Assembly: GCA_002309345.1 (NCBI GenBank)
Contig: DBWZ01000055.1
Location: 305-55,208 of the forward strand
Direction of reading: 5' to 3'
Length of the DNA stretch: 54,904 nucleotides
Source of the DNA: Pseudobutyrivibrio sp. UBA1225
Lineage (GTDB): Bacteria; Bacillota; Clostridia; Lachnospirales; Lachnospiraceae
Below the pieces are notes generated by a model, which worked only from the letters and a program-made list of their open reading frames with translations, had not been told where the DNA came from and made no database searches. Made by a program: the position numbers and the translations under genes. The number at the start of each line of letters is the position of its first letter. Position 1 is the stretch's first letter. Positions 1 through 7,749 of the stretch are shown piece by piece.

Positions 1-1020
1 AGTGGATCTGCAAGAGCACCTGGCTCTTTTGTTCTGTCAAGGATAGCGATTTTCTTTGCTGTCTTTGGAAGTGCAGCAAGGAATGCTTCTGATGACCAAG
101 GTCTGTAAAGACGAACCTTAAGTACACCAACCTTTTCGCCATGAGCGTTAAGGTAATCGATAACCTCTTCTGCAACGTCGTTGATAGAACCCATAGCGAT
201 GATGATTCTATCTGCATCAGCAGCACCATAGTAGTTGAAAAGCTTGTAATCTGTACCAAGCTTTGCATTTACCTTGTCCATGTACTTTTGAACTACTGCT
301 GGGAAATTGTCATAGTATGTGTTACATGCTTCTCTGTGCTGGAAGAAAACGTCACCGTTTTCGTGAGAACCACGCATTGTAGGATGCTCTGGATTAAGAG
401 CCTTAGCTCTGAACTCTGCAACTGCATCCATGTTAACCATTTCTTTAAGATCTGCATAATCCCACTTCTCGATCTTCTGGATTTCGTGAGAAGTACGGAA
501 ACCATCGAAGAAGTTAAGAACTGGTACCTTACCCTCGATAGCAGCAAGGTGAGCTACTGGAGCAAGATCCATAACCTCTTGTGGGTTTGTCTCTGCAAGC
601 ATTGCGAAACCTGTCTGACGACAAGCATAAACATCTGAGTGATCACCAAAGATATTAAGTGACTGTGTAGCAACTGTACGAGCTGATACATCGAATACAC
701 AAGGAAGCTGCTCTGCAGCAATCTTGTACATATTAGGGATCATAAGAAGAAGACCCTGTGAAGCTGTAAATGTAGTTGTGAGTGCACCTGCACCGAGTGA
801 ACCGTGAACGGCACCTGCGGCACCTGCCTCAGACTCCATCTCAACAACCTTTACTTGATTACCGAAAATATTCTCAAGGCCTGCTGCTGACCACTGGTCA
901 ACGAAATCGGCCATTGGGCTAGATGGTGTGATAGGATAAATCGCAGCAACGTCTGTAAACGCGTAAGCAACGTGTGCTGCAGCCTGGTTACCATCCATAG
1001 ACTGTTTTGCTCTTGGCATT
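1..1020 (-). CDS. nifJ: pyruvate:ferredoxin (flavodoxin) oxidoreductase, N-terminal part
   Basis: Partial gene: it starts inside the window at the ATG at 1018-1020 and runs off the left edge, giving about 340 N-terminal residues of a roughly 1170-residue enzyme. The start follows a strong AAGGAGG site. The translation begins MPRAKQSMDGNQAAAHVAY and carries the family's IYPITPSSPMAD motif and a GAVHGSLGAGALTTTFTASQ-type region, typical of the thiamine-diphosphate-binding domains of PFOR. The enzyme oxidises pyruvate to acetyl-CoA and CO2 with ferredoxin as acceptor, the main pyruvate node in fermenting anaerobes. It is divergent from guaB, with its own promoter about 135 bp upstream. The C-terminal domains and Fe-S ligands lie outside the window. 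Confidence 0.93.
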
Positions 1021-1154
1021 TTAAATTCCTCCTTTTATATAGGACATTTTATGATTCTAGGACGAGCGAAATTTCTGAGAGTCCGGTGTACACAGATGTA
1101 AACAGAAATTCAGAAAAGAATAACCGGTGCTCATCCCCATAATGTCGTGATTAT

Positions 1155-1183
1155 ATATTAGAACTAATGATAAAAAAATTCAA
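1155..1183 (-). promoter_or_regulatory. putative nifJ promoter
   Basis: On the minus strand TTGAAT (1178-1183) is followed after 17 bp by TAATAT (1155-1160). An overlapping TATAAT lies at 1150-1155. Transcription would start near 1148 and leave a leader of about 128 nt before the nifJ ATG. Confidence 0.5.
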
Positions 1184-1404
1184 TAAAACCAAGGCTCAAT
1201 TCTGTTTATTTTGAAGTACAAAATTGTTCACTTTGCACTGGCTAACTAAAGTTCGTCTTATAAAACTATTATCATTGTACAAAATAATTGTTAAAAAATA
1301 AAGAAATTTCGCAGCGGACGGACAAATGTCTGCCTTGGAATTACACGTCAAAAAAAATCCCAAAAACCCACTAAAAAATCAGCAAATTTGTTTATCAACT
1401 CTCA

Positions 1405-1433
1405 TTGACAATCCCTGATTTGTTAAATATAAT
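1405..1433 (+). promoter_or_regulatory. guaB promoter, perfect sigma-70/sigma-A consensus
   Basis: TTGACA at 1405-1410 and TATAAT at 1428-1433 are separated by exactly 17 bp. The predicted leader is about 75 nt long. I see no purine riboswitch in it. Confidence 0.85.
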
Positions 1434-1515
1434 TTAAAAAATTTAAGATTTTTTGCTGCTAAATTATAGTAAATGTAAGCGAAAAACTATGTACTAAAGA
1501 AAGAGAGGTTACGTT

Positions 1516-2973
1516 ATGGCATCGATTATCGGTGATGGTATTACTTTCGACGACGTCTTACTGGTTCCTCAGTATTCGGAAGTAACTCCAAATCTTATCA
1601 ATCTTCACACACACCTTACTAAAAAAATTGAACTCAATATTCCTATGATGAGTGCGGCCATGGATACAGTTACTGAATCCCGCATGGCAATCGCCATGGC
1701 ACGTCAGGGTGGTATCGGTATCATCCACAAAAACATGTCAATTGAAGCACAGGCTTCTGAAGTTGATCGCGTTAAGCGTTCTGAAAATGGAGTTATTACA
1801 GACCCATTCTTCCTTGGACCTGACAACACACTTGCTGAAGCAAATGAGCTTATGGGCAAGTTCAGAATCTCAGGTGTTCCTATTACAAAAGAAGATGGCA
1901 CACTTATTGGAATTATCACCAATCGTGACCTCAAATTCGAAACAGATTTTTCTAAGAAAATAAGTGAGTCAATGACTTCTGAAGGTCTCATCACTGCCAA
2001 GGAAGGCATCTCTTTAGATGAAGCAAAAGCAATCCTTGCAAAGTCTCGCAAAGAAAAGCTTCCTATAGTAGATGACAACTTCAAGCTCAAAGGTCTTATC
2101 ACTATCAAAGATATTGAAAAGCAGATTAAATATCCTAACGCTGCCAAAGATGATCAGGGTAGACTTCTCTGCGGCGCCGGCGTTGGTATCACAGGCAACA
2201 TGATGGAACGTGTTGATGCTCTCGTTGAAGCTCAGGTCGATGTTATCGTTATGGATTCTGCTCACGGTCATTCTAAAAATATTATCGATGCTGTTAAAAA
2301 GGTTAAGGCAAAGCATCCTGATCTTCAGGTTGTTGCTGGTAATATCGCAACTGGCGATGCAACTCGCGCTCTTATCGAAGCAGGCGCAGATGCTGTCAAG
2401 GTTGGTATCGGACCTGGTTCTATCTGTACAACTCGAGTTGTTGCAGGTATCGGTGTTCCTCAAGTTTCAGCTATCATGGAGTGTTACGAGGTTGCCAAGA
2501 CTTACGGTGTACCAATCATCGCCGATGGTGGTATCAAGTACTCAGGCGATATGACAAAAGCAATCGCTGCAGGCGGTTCAGTATGTATGATGGGTTCAAT
2601 GTTTGCAGGCTGCGACGAAGCTCCTGGTTCATTCGAGCTCTTCCAGGGTCGTAAGTACAAGGTATACCGTGGTATGGGTTCTCTTGCAGCTATGGAAAAC
2701 GGTTCAAAGGATCGTTACTTCCAAGAAGGTGCCAAGAAGCTTGTTCCAGAAGGTGTTGAAGGACGTGTTGCTTACAAGGGCTCACTCGAGGATGTTGTCT
2801 TCCAGCTCATCGGCGGTATCCGTTCTGGTATGGGTTACTGTGGTTGCCCTACAATCCCTGAGCTTCAGGAACGCGGCAAGTTCGTAAAGATTTCTGCTGC
2901 ATCCCTCAAGGAGTCGCACCCACATGATATTCACATCACCAAAGAAGCACCAAACTATTCTGTAGAAGGATAA
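1516..2973 (+). CDS. guaB: inosine-5'-monophosphate dehydrogenase
   Basis: Full-length IMPDH (485 aa), which oxidises IMP to XMP with NAD+, the committed step to GMP. The barrel begins with FDDVLLVPQYS. Two CBS domains occupy roughly residues 95-205, and the catalytic loop GPGSICTTR places the active-site cysteine at residue 304, followed by the GGIKYSGD and GSMFAG phosphate-binding segments and a C-terminal GYCGCPTI stretch. The ATG follows AAAGAGAGGTTACGTT, so the Shine-Dalgarno site supports this start. The gene is monocistronic between its own consensus promoter and a long terminator hairpin. The CBS pair suggests purine-nucleotide sensing, as known for the family. Confidence 0.97.
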   Translation: MASIIGDGITFDDVLLVPQYSEVTPNLINLHTHLTKKIELNIPMMSAAMDTVTESRMAIAMARQGGIGIIHKNMSIEAQASEVDRVKRSENGVITDPFFLGPDNTLAEANELMGKFRISGVPITKEDGTLIGIITNRDLKFETDFSKKISESMTSEGLITAKEGISLDEAKAILAKSRKEKLPIVDDNFKLKGLITIKDIEKQIKYPNAAKDDQGRLLCGAGVGITGNMMERVDALVEAQVDVIVMDSAHGHSKNIIDAVKKVKAKHPDLQVVAGNIATGDATRALIEAGADAVKVGIGPGSICTTRVVAGIGVPQVSAIMECYEVAKTYGVPIIADGGIKYSGDMTKAIAAGGSVCMMGSMFAGCDEAPGSFELFQGRKYKVYRGMGSLAAMENGSKDRYFQEGAKKLVPEGVEGRVAYKGSLEDVVFQLIGGIRSGMGYCGCPTIPELQERGKFVKISAASLKESHPHDIHITKEAPNYSVEG

Positions 2974-2990
2974 TAGATTATATAACTAAC

Positions 2991-3090
2991 CCCCGAGTTA
3001 CGCTCTCAATCCTGAGGATACTCCGCTCGACTAAGAATGTCTCGCTTGAGTATTCCTCAGAGGTTGATAGCTACTCGGGGGCTTTCTTTA
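2991..3090 (+). terminator. long rod-like terminator of guaB
   Basis: An outer stem CCCCGAGT (2991-2998) pairs with ACTCGGGG (3073-3080), and a T-rich tract follows. A second long arm, CTGAGGATACTC (3012-3023), pairs with GAGTATTCCTCAG (3048-3060) with one bulge. A small inner stem is also possible. The hairpin is about 90 nt long, far larger than the other terminators here. Confidence 0.8.
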
Positions 3091-3194
3091 TATCCTTTAT
3101 ATTCTTTTATACTTTTTCTATATATTATATGTTCTCTTTATTCTTTATAGTCTTTACTTTCTATATTTACTTTCTCTTCTACAGAATAGGTTCT

Positions 3195-3947
3195 CTAACC
3201 ATTGTAGTTTGATAGGAATTGGCGGGTGCGCTCGTTGGCGGGATTATCGATGACCTGGGCAGGAGTTCCTTGCTCTGCTATCACGCCACCATCCATGAAT
3301 ATGATTTCGTCGGAAACGTCTTTGGCAAAGCTGATTTCGTGTGTGACTATAATCATGGTGGTATGTTGACTTGCTAGTTCCTTGATAACCTTTAGCACTT
3401 CGCCGGTTAGTTCTGGGTCTAGTGCCGATGTTGGCTCATCAAAGCAAAGAATATCCGGCTGAAGCGCAAGCGCTCTTGCGATTGCCACCCTCTGCTGCTG
3501 TCCACCAGATAACTGATGTGGGTAGTTGTTCATTCTGTCGTACAACCCCATCTTATCAAGTAAAACCTTTCCATTTTCGATTATCTCTTCTGCACTCTTT
3601 CCTCTTCCCTCGAGCTTTGGGGCAAGGATAACGTTTTCAAGTGCAGTGTATTGCGGAAAAAGATTGAACTGCTGAAAAACCATTCCGAAATGCAAACGTT
3701 TTTCTCTGATATCTGCATCTTTGCCATGACCTACCGCTGCATCATAAAGCAGATTCCCATTTACAGATATCGTGCCCTCATCTGGCGTCTCCAAAAAATT
3801 CAAACACCTAAGGAGTGTTGTCTTTCCAGATCCAGAGCTTCCGATAATAGATAACGTCTGCCCCTTCTCCATGGAAAAGCTGATATCCTTTAAAACTTCT
3901 GTATTATCAAATTTCTTTTTTATGTTGTTTACTTCTAATATTGACAT
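3195..3947 (-). CDS. polar amino acid ABC transporter, ATP-binding protein
   Basis: ATPase subunit (250 aa from the chosen start) of a GlnQ/HisP-type importer. Walker A is GSSGSGKTT, the Q-loop region is MVFQQFNLFPQYT, the signature is LSGGQQQR, Walker B is ILCFDEPTSALD and the switch histidine lies in IIVTHE. An upstream in-frame ATG exists at 3960-3962. I start at 3947 because GAGGTG lies just before that ATG and the resulting MSILEVNN matches the usual family N-terminus. It is the last gene of a three-gene operon ordered binding protein, permease, ATPase. The substrate is not fixed by sequence; a polar amino acid is likely. Confidence 0.93.
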   Translation of the reverse strand: MSILEVNNIKKKFDNTEVLKDISFSMEKGQTLSIIGSSGSGKTTLLRCLNFLETPDEGTISVNGNLLYDAAVGHGKDADIREKRLHFGMVFQQFNLFPQYTALENVILAPKLEGRGKSAEEIIENGKVLLDKMGLYDRMNNYPHQLSGGQQQRVAIARALALQPDILCFDEPTSALDPELTGEVLKVIKELASQHTTMIIVTHEISFAKDVSDEIIFMDGGVIAEQGTPAQVIDNPANERTRQFLSNYNG

Positions 3948-3979
3948 GAACACCTCATACACCGCAAGCGGCTACAAAT

Positions 3980-4636
3980 CTATTTAAAATAAGATAATTT
4001 CTTTTCTATATATCCAAAAAGTAAAGTGAGCAATCCGCTGAAAATCAAATAGAATGCACCCGTGTAAAACAGTGGCCAAATAATTCCCGCGCTCTTGATA
4101 AATCTCTCACCCTCCCAGATGATTTCGTAGAAGGCAATTACTCTAGCAAGAGATGTATCCTTTACCAGAGTGATTACTTCGTTTGAAATAGGAGGAACAA
4201 TTCTCTTTACAACCTGTAACAATACAATCTTGAAAAATGTTTGGGTTTTGGTAAGGCCTAGAACGGCTGCCGCCTCGTATTGTCCCTTGGGAATAGATTG
4301 GATTCCACCTCTGAATATCTCACTGAAATAGCAAGCATAGTTAAACACGAAGGCAACTAAAGCTGCTGTAAATCTGCCGCCATCACCGGCACCCCAAAGA
4401 TTTGTTCCAAGAAATATTCCAGGTCCATAAAATATGATTAGAAGCTGGAGCATAAGCGGTGTGCCGCGAACTATCCAAATGATAAATCGGATTGGCCCAC
4501 GCACAATTATACTTTTGTGCATTGAACCAAAGCTAATAATCAACCCTAATGGAAGTGCAAATAATAAAGTTAAAGCAAATAATTTGAGGGTTCCTAAGAA
4601 ACCCTCAAATAAAGATAACGTAACTGTTGTAAACAT
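3980..4636 (-). CDS. polar amino acid ABC transporter, permease
   Basis: Membrane subunit (218 aa) of the HisM/GlnP family with about five hydrophobic segments. The cytoplasmic EAA-type loop reads YEAAAVLGLTKTQTFFKIVLL, where the family docks on its ATPase. The gene lies 11 bp downstream of the binding-protein gene and 32 bp upstream of the ATPase gene on the same strand, so the three are almost certainly co-transcribed. Only one permease is present, so a homodimer is expected. Confidence 0.92.
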   Translation of the reverse strand: MFTTVTLSLFEGFLGTLKLFALTLLFALPLGLIISFGSMHKSIIVRGPIRFIIWIVRGTPLMLQLLIIFYGPGIFLGTNLWGAGDGGRFTAALVAFVFNYACYFSEIFRGGIQSIPKGQYEAAAVLGLTKTQTFFKIVLLQVVKRIVPPISNEVITLVKDTSLARVIAFYEIIWEGERFIKSAGIIWPLFYTGAFYLIFSGLLTLLFGYIEKKLSYFK

Positions 4637-4647
4637 TTTCTACCATC

Positions 4648-5445
4648 CTACTGTGTTACTAAAGAATCCTGTACTCCGTACTCTGTGGCAATCTCTTTGA
4701 GCGAGCCATCATCATACATAGCCTTGAACTTGTCGTTGATGTATGCTGCCAAATCAGATCCCTTGCGACATCCAACGCCGTATTCCTCTGTTGTAAGCTC
4801 TACTGTATGTGCAAGCTCTGGATAGCTTGTGCCCTCACCAATCATAGCACCTGCCATAAGCAAGTCGATGATGCAAGCATCAGATGTGCCAGCAGAAACT
4901 TCCATCACTGCGTCAGCCTGAGATTTAACTGCTACTACATTAAAACCATTTTCATTAGCTGCAGCCTCGCCTGCCGAACCTGACTCAACAGCAAATGTAA
5001 GATCCTTGCAATCGTCGGCTGACTGATATTTGTCGGCAACATCAGAGTTGACCACTACCACCTGCGCGTTGTTACAATAAGCATTTGTGCACTCCATTGA
5101 TTTGGTAACTTCAGGAGTAAGAGTCATGCCATTCCAAACAACATCAATTGACTTGTTGTCTAGCTCTAATATCTTGTTGTCCCAATCTATCTCAACAAAC
5201 TTAACCTCAACACCAAGTGATTCAGCAACCTTGGTGGCAACATCTGCATCAAAGCCAACCCATTTTCCGCTATCATCTTTAAAATCCATTGGCTCGAAAT
5301 CGGTAATACCAACAACCAATGTGCCCTTGTCTTTGATATATTCGATGTCGCTGCTTGAAGCTGTATCCTTGCCTTTTGCACCACATGCAGCAAGGCCAAC
5401 TGTCATTGTAAGTGCTAATAAACTTGCGAGAAATTTTTTATTCAT
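4648..5445 (-). CDS. amino acid ABC transporter, substrate-binding lipoprotein
   Basis: Solute-binding protein family 3 (265 aa). The N-terminus is a lipoprotein signal with the lipobox LAAC, followed by the family opening KDKGTLVVGITDFEPMDFKD and a GFDADVATKVAESLGV segment. Membrane-anchored on the outside, it would deliver an amino acid to the permease downstream. A longer reading frame begins at a TTG at 5466. I prefer the ATG at 5443-5445 because it gives a standard signal peptide, although its ribosome binding site is weak. A separate promoter between 5446 and 5638 is likely. Confidence 0.92.
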   Translation of the reverse strand: MNKKFLASLLALTMTVGLAACGAKGKDTASSSDIEYIKDKGTLVVGITDFEPMDFKDDSGKWVGFDADVATKVAESLGVEVKFVEIDWDNKILELDNKSIDVVWNGMTLTPEVTKSMECTNAYCNNAQVVVVNSDVADKYQSADDCKDLTFAVESGSAGEAAANENGFNVVAVKSQADAVMEVSAGTSDACIIDLLMAGAMIGEGTSYPELAHTVELTTEEYGVGCRKGSDLAAYINDKFKAMYDDGSLKEIATEYGVQDSLVTQ

Positions 5446-5543
5446 AATCTGTCTTGTATGATTCAATTTTATCCACTTATAAAGCTAGATTGATTGAATA
5501 TACTTTTCCTTTCATATTAATATTTAGTCCCTATGATTTTGCC

Positions 5544-5570
5544 AGCAAAATAAAGCATTGCAAGCAAAAT
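5544..5570. promoter_or_regulatory. direct repeat AGCAAAAT x2 upstream of the amino-acid transporter
   Basis: AGCAAAAT occurs at 5544-5551 and again at 5563-5570, a 19-bp offset, between the MocR-type gene and the binding-protein gene. MocR regulators generally bind direct repeats, so this is a candidate site. Chance is not excluded in such A+T-rich DNA. Confidence 0.3.
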
Positions 5571-5638
5571 CTACTCTTTATTACTTTACCATTCTAAACT
5601 ACACATGTAAATCTAAACTTAATTTCCCCTAATGGAAA

Positions 5639-6928
5639 CTAACTAAAATTGCTAGACTTCTTAAGCGCCCTAACCGCTGCGGGGATTTCATTTTTATCTA
5701 TTTTGCTACAGGATAATAACAACATGGTCCCTGCATCAATTCCGTTAATTTGATTCGTATTTACGATATCATTTTTAAACCTTTTAACATCATATTTTTC
5801 ATGCAACTGCACTGCAAGCTCCATTCCGCTTTCTCCCATTAATACTTTGGCATCATCCTTGAAAACTTGCTCTAACGATGACTTCATGAGTTTACGCTTT
5901 TCATCATATAATTTGCGCATTTTTTTGATATGACGATTGAGGTGCCCATCACGCAAAAACTGAGCCAGCGCAATCTGCTCTGCGATTGATGCCGTCTGGT
6001 TATAGTACCCCTTTATGCTTTCATAATCTTCTCTCGTCCCCTTTGGCAAAATCAAAAAACTAATTCTAACACTAGGCAAAAGTACTCTGGAAAAGGAACC
6101 TAGAAAAGCTGTGTTCTCCCCTCCAGTCATGGCATAAAGACTAGGTGTAGGCTTGCTGGAAAACACAAAATCATTTTGATAATCATCTTCTATAATCAGA
6201 TGATTGTTCTTAAGCGAATGCTCTATCAATTCGTGGCGGCGCTTCATAGTCATCACCTCTCCCCACTTTGTCATGTAGGATGGAGTGACATAGATAACAT
6301 GGCTTTGTTTGTCGCGGTAATTCACTTGAAAGCCTGCATTTTTAAATGTCATTGCACCATCAGAAAAACTTTTGGTAGGAAACGAAATAGTCTTTTCTCC
6401 TGGAATAAGCGCAATCAATATTTGTAAAAGATTTTGAAAACCTGCTCCAATAACAACATCCTCGGCTGCGCAAATAATATTTCTAGTCTTTCTAACGTGA
6501 ACAGCAATCTCTCGCCTAAGATCTTCTTCACCTTGACTACTAGGATAATTTAGCAACCTATCCTCTTGCCTGAGGGCAGATTTCATATATCTGCGCCAAA
6601 GCTGTAAGCAAGAAACAGTCCTGTCCTCGCCGATGGTTGCCAAATCATATTTATAAGCTACCGATGAATCTTCTTTAGGTGATTCTTCCCGTACTTTAGT
6701 CTGGGCAAAAAATCTCTCTGCAGTCTCTGAGACAAAATATCCCACCTTTTCCACTGAATATATATATCCATCGGCCGCTAGCTGTAAGTAAGCGGTCTCT
6801 ATGGAAGTTCGACTGACACTCAAAATCTTTTCCGACTGGCGGATGGATGGCAATCTATCGCCCGGAAGCAGCGATTTATCCTCTATTTGGTTGACATAAA
6901 AGTTGTAAACTTTTTCGTATACCTTCAT
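5639..6928 (-). CDS. MocR-type regulator (GntR DNA-binding + aminotransferase-like domain)
   Basis: A 429-aa protein with an N-terminal GntR winged helix (about 1-70, RLPSIRQSEKILSVSRTSIE) fused to a fold-type I aminotransferase-like domain (about 95-425). Motifs of the second domain are visible: IYVTPSYM, LIIEDDYQNDF and LGSFSRVLLPSVR. In MocR/PdxR/GabR proteins the last motif reads SFSK and its lysine binds pyridoxal phosphate. Here that residue is Arg 281 (codon AGA), so covalent PLP binding looks lost. The gene is divergent from an ECF S-component gene and upstream of an amino-acid ABC operon, either of which could be its target. Confidence 0.88.
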   Translation of the reverse strand: MKVYEKVYNFYVNQIEDKSLLPGDRLPSIRQSEKILSVSRTSIETAYLQLAADGYIYSVEKVGYFVSETAERFFAQTKVREESPKEDSSVAYKYDLATIGEDRTVSCLQLWRRYMKSALRQEDRLLNYPSSQGEEDLRREIAVHVRKTRNIICAAEDVVIGAGFQNLLQILIALIPGEKTISFPTKSFSDGAMTFKNAGFQVNYRDKQSHVIYVTPSYMTKWGEVMTMKRRHELIEHSLKNNHLIIEDDYQNDFVFSSKPTPSLYAMTGGENTAFLGSFSRVLLPSVRISFLILPKGTREDYESIKGYYNQTASIAEQIALAQFLRDGHLNRHIKKMRKLYDEKRKLMKSSLEQVFKDDAKVLMGESGMELAVQLHEKYDVKRFKNDIVNTNQINGIDAGTMLLLSCSKIDKNEIPAAVRALKKSSNFS

Positions 6929-6985
6929 ATCTGTCCCCTTAAAAATTAATCATATTGTCCATTTTTTAGATATCAGATTGATGGT

Positions 6986-7014
6986 ATTATAACTCCAACA
7001 AATACAAATGTACA
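6986..7014 (-). promoter_or_regulatory. putative promoter of the MocR-type gene
   Basis: On the minus strand TGTACA (7009-7014) and TATAAT (6986-6991) are separated by 17 bp. It lies inside the divergent region, so a bound regulator could affect both directions. Confidence 0.5.
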
Positions 7015-7023
7015 GAGTTTGCA

Positions 7024-7072
7024 GGCCATTACATTTAAATGGCCCACACAGATTACAGATTGCGACACAGAT
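7024..7072. promoter_or_regulatory. inverted repeat and direct repeat in front of the ECF gene
   Basis: GGCCATT (7024-7030) and AATGGCC (7038-7044) form a perfect 7-bp inverted repeat. Immediately after it ACACAGAT occurs at 7046-7053 and 7065-7072, a 19-bp offset, the same offset as the AGCAAAAT repeat at 5544. These are candidate binding sites for the divergent MocR-type regulator. Confidence 0.35.
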
Positions 7073-7103
7073 ATATCGTAAATACGAACCAGGAGATTTT
7101 ACT

Positions 7104-7664
7104 ATGCGAAACACATTAGCACCAACATTTACAACCGACCATACAAGAAAGCTTATCATATCAGCATTGTTCGCGGCGCTCACCTGCGTAGGAACAATGA
7201 TTATCAAAGTACCTACACCAACACAAGGATATATTCATCCCGGTGATGGATTTGTACTTTTATCAGGTTTAATTCTAGGACCAATATGGGGTGGACTTGC
7301 AGCCGGAATCGGTTCTGCCCTTTCAGATTTGTTTGGAGGATATTTGATTTATGTGCCTGCAACCTTTGTTATAAAAGCGTTAACTGCTATTGTGGCCTAC
7401 GCTGCTTACAAAGTTATAACAAAGATTATAATATCTAAAACTAACATGCCTCAACTTATAATAAGCGGAATCGCAGGTGAAGCAGTGATGGTTGCAGGAT
7501 ATTTTACCTTTGAAATATTTATGCTTGCTTTTGTAAATGGATCTTCCTTTGCTGCTGGAGCTGTCGCATCAGTCGCTGGCATCATCCCAAATGTAATTCA
7601 AGGAATTTTTGGAGTGATTATAGCTACCGTGTTGCATCCACTGATCAAACATTTGAGTAGATAA
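7104..7664 (+). CDS. ECF transporter S component, probably vitamin-specific
   Basis: A hydrophobic 186-aa membrane protein with about five or six segments, of the RibU/PdxU-like (PF07155) kind. The opening LIISALFAALTCVGTMIIKVP, the GYIHPGDGFVLLSGLILGP stretch and GGYLIYVPATFVIKAL are characteristic. S components bind the vitamin and depend on the shared energising module encoded elsewhere. The ATG at 7104 follows AGGAGA, and an earlier in-frame ATG at 7008 lacks a site. Pairing with a divergent MocR-type regulator is the arrangement known for vitamin B6 salvage genes, so pyridoxine/pyridoxal is my best guess. The substrate is inference only. Confidence 0.85.
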   Translation: MRNTLAPTFTTDHTRKLIISALFAALTCVGTMIIKVPTPTQGYIHPGDGFVLLSGLILGPIWGGLAAGIGSALSDLFGGYLIYVPATFVIKALTAIVAYAAYKVITKIIISKTNMPQLIISGIAGEAVMVAGYFTFEIFMLAFVNGSSFAAGAVASVAGIIPNVIQGIFGVIIATVLHPLIKHLSR

Positions 7665-7696
7665 AAAAGACTGATGAAGAATACACCTCATCAGTC
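7663..7696 (-). terminator. terminator of aspS
   Basis: GACTGATGA (7669-7677) pairs with TCATCAGTC (7688-7696). On the minus strand it is followed by a run of six T (7663-7668). Confidence 0.8.
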
Positions 7697-7710
7697 TGCT
7701 ATCGCAGCCA

Positions 7711-7740
7711 GCTTCCCCTCAAGGGGAAGCCTTTTTATTT
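7711..7740 (+). terminator. terminator of the ECF S-component gene
   Basis: GCTTCCCC TCAA GGGGAAGC (7711-7730) is followed by CTTTTTATTTT. With the hairpin at 7669-7696 it separates two convergent genes, each hairpin having its T-run on one strand only. Confidence 0.85.
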
Positions 7741-7749
7741 TAGCCTTTT

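Larger units (their letters stand above)
1021..1515. other. nifJ-guaB divergent intergenic region
   Basis: This 495-bp A+T-rich region holds no gene that I can support. It contains a nifJ promoter (minus strand, 1155-1183), a nifJ leader of about 128 nt and a consensus guaB promoter (1405-1433). The nifJ leader can form a weak hairpin (1070-1077 with 1103-1110). The region between the two promoters (about 1190-1400) shows no recognisable riboswitch or small RNA. Confidence 0.6.

Noticed and set aside
141..638. 165-codon open frame on the plus strand
   Set aside because: Antisense to nifJ. The Cys/Val-rich translation is typical of the reverse complement of a coding sequence.
1434..1515. Purine riboswitch in the guaB leader
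   Set aside because: None of the conserved core of purine riboswitches is present in the 75-nt A+T-rich leader.
3091..3190. Tandem repeat in the TATTCTTTATA-like stretch downstream of guaB
   Set aside because: It is low-complexity A/T/C sequence without a regular period, so no repeat array was called.
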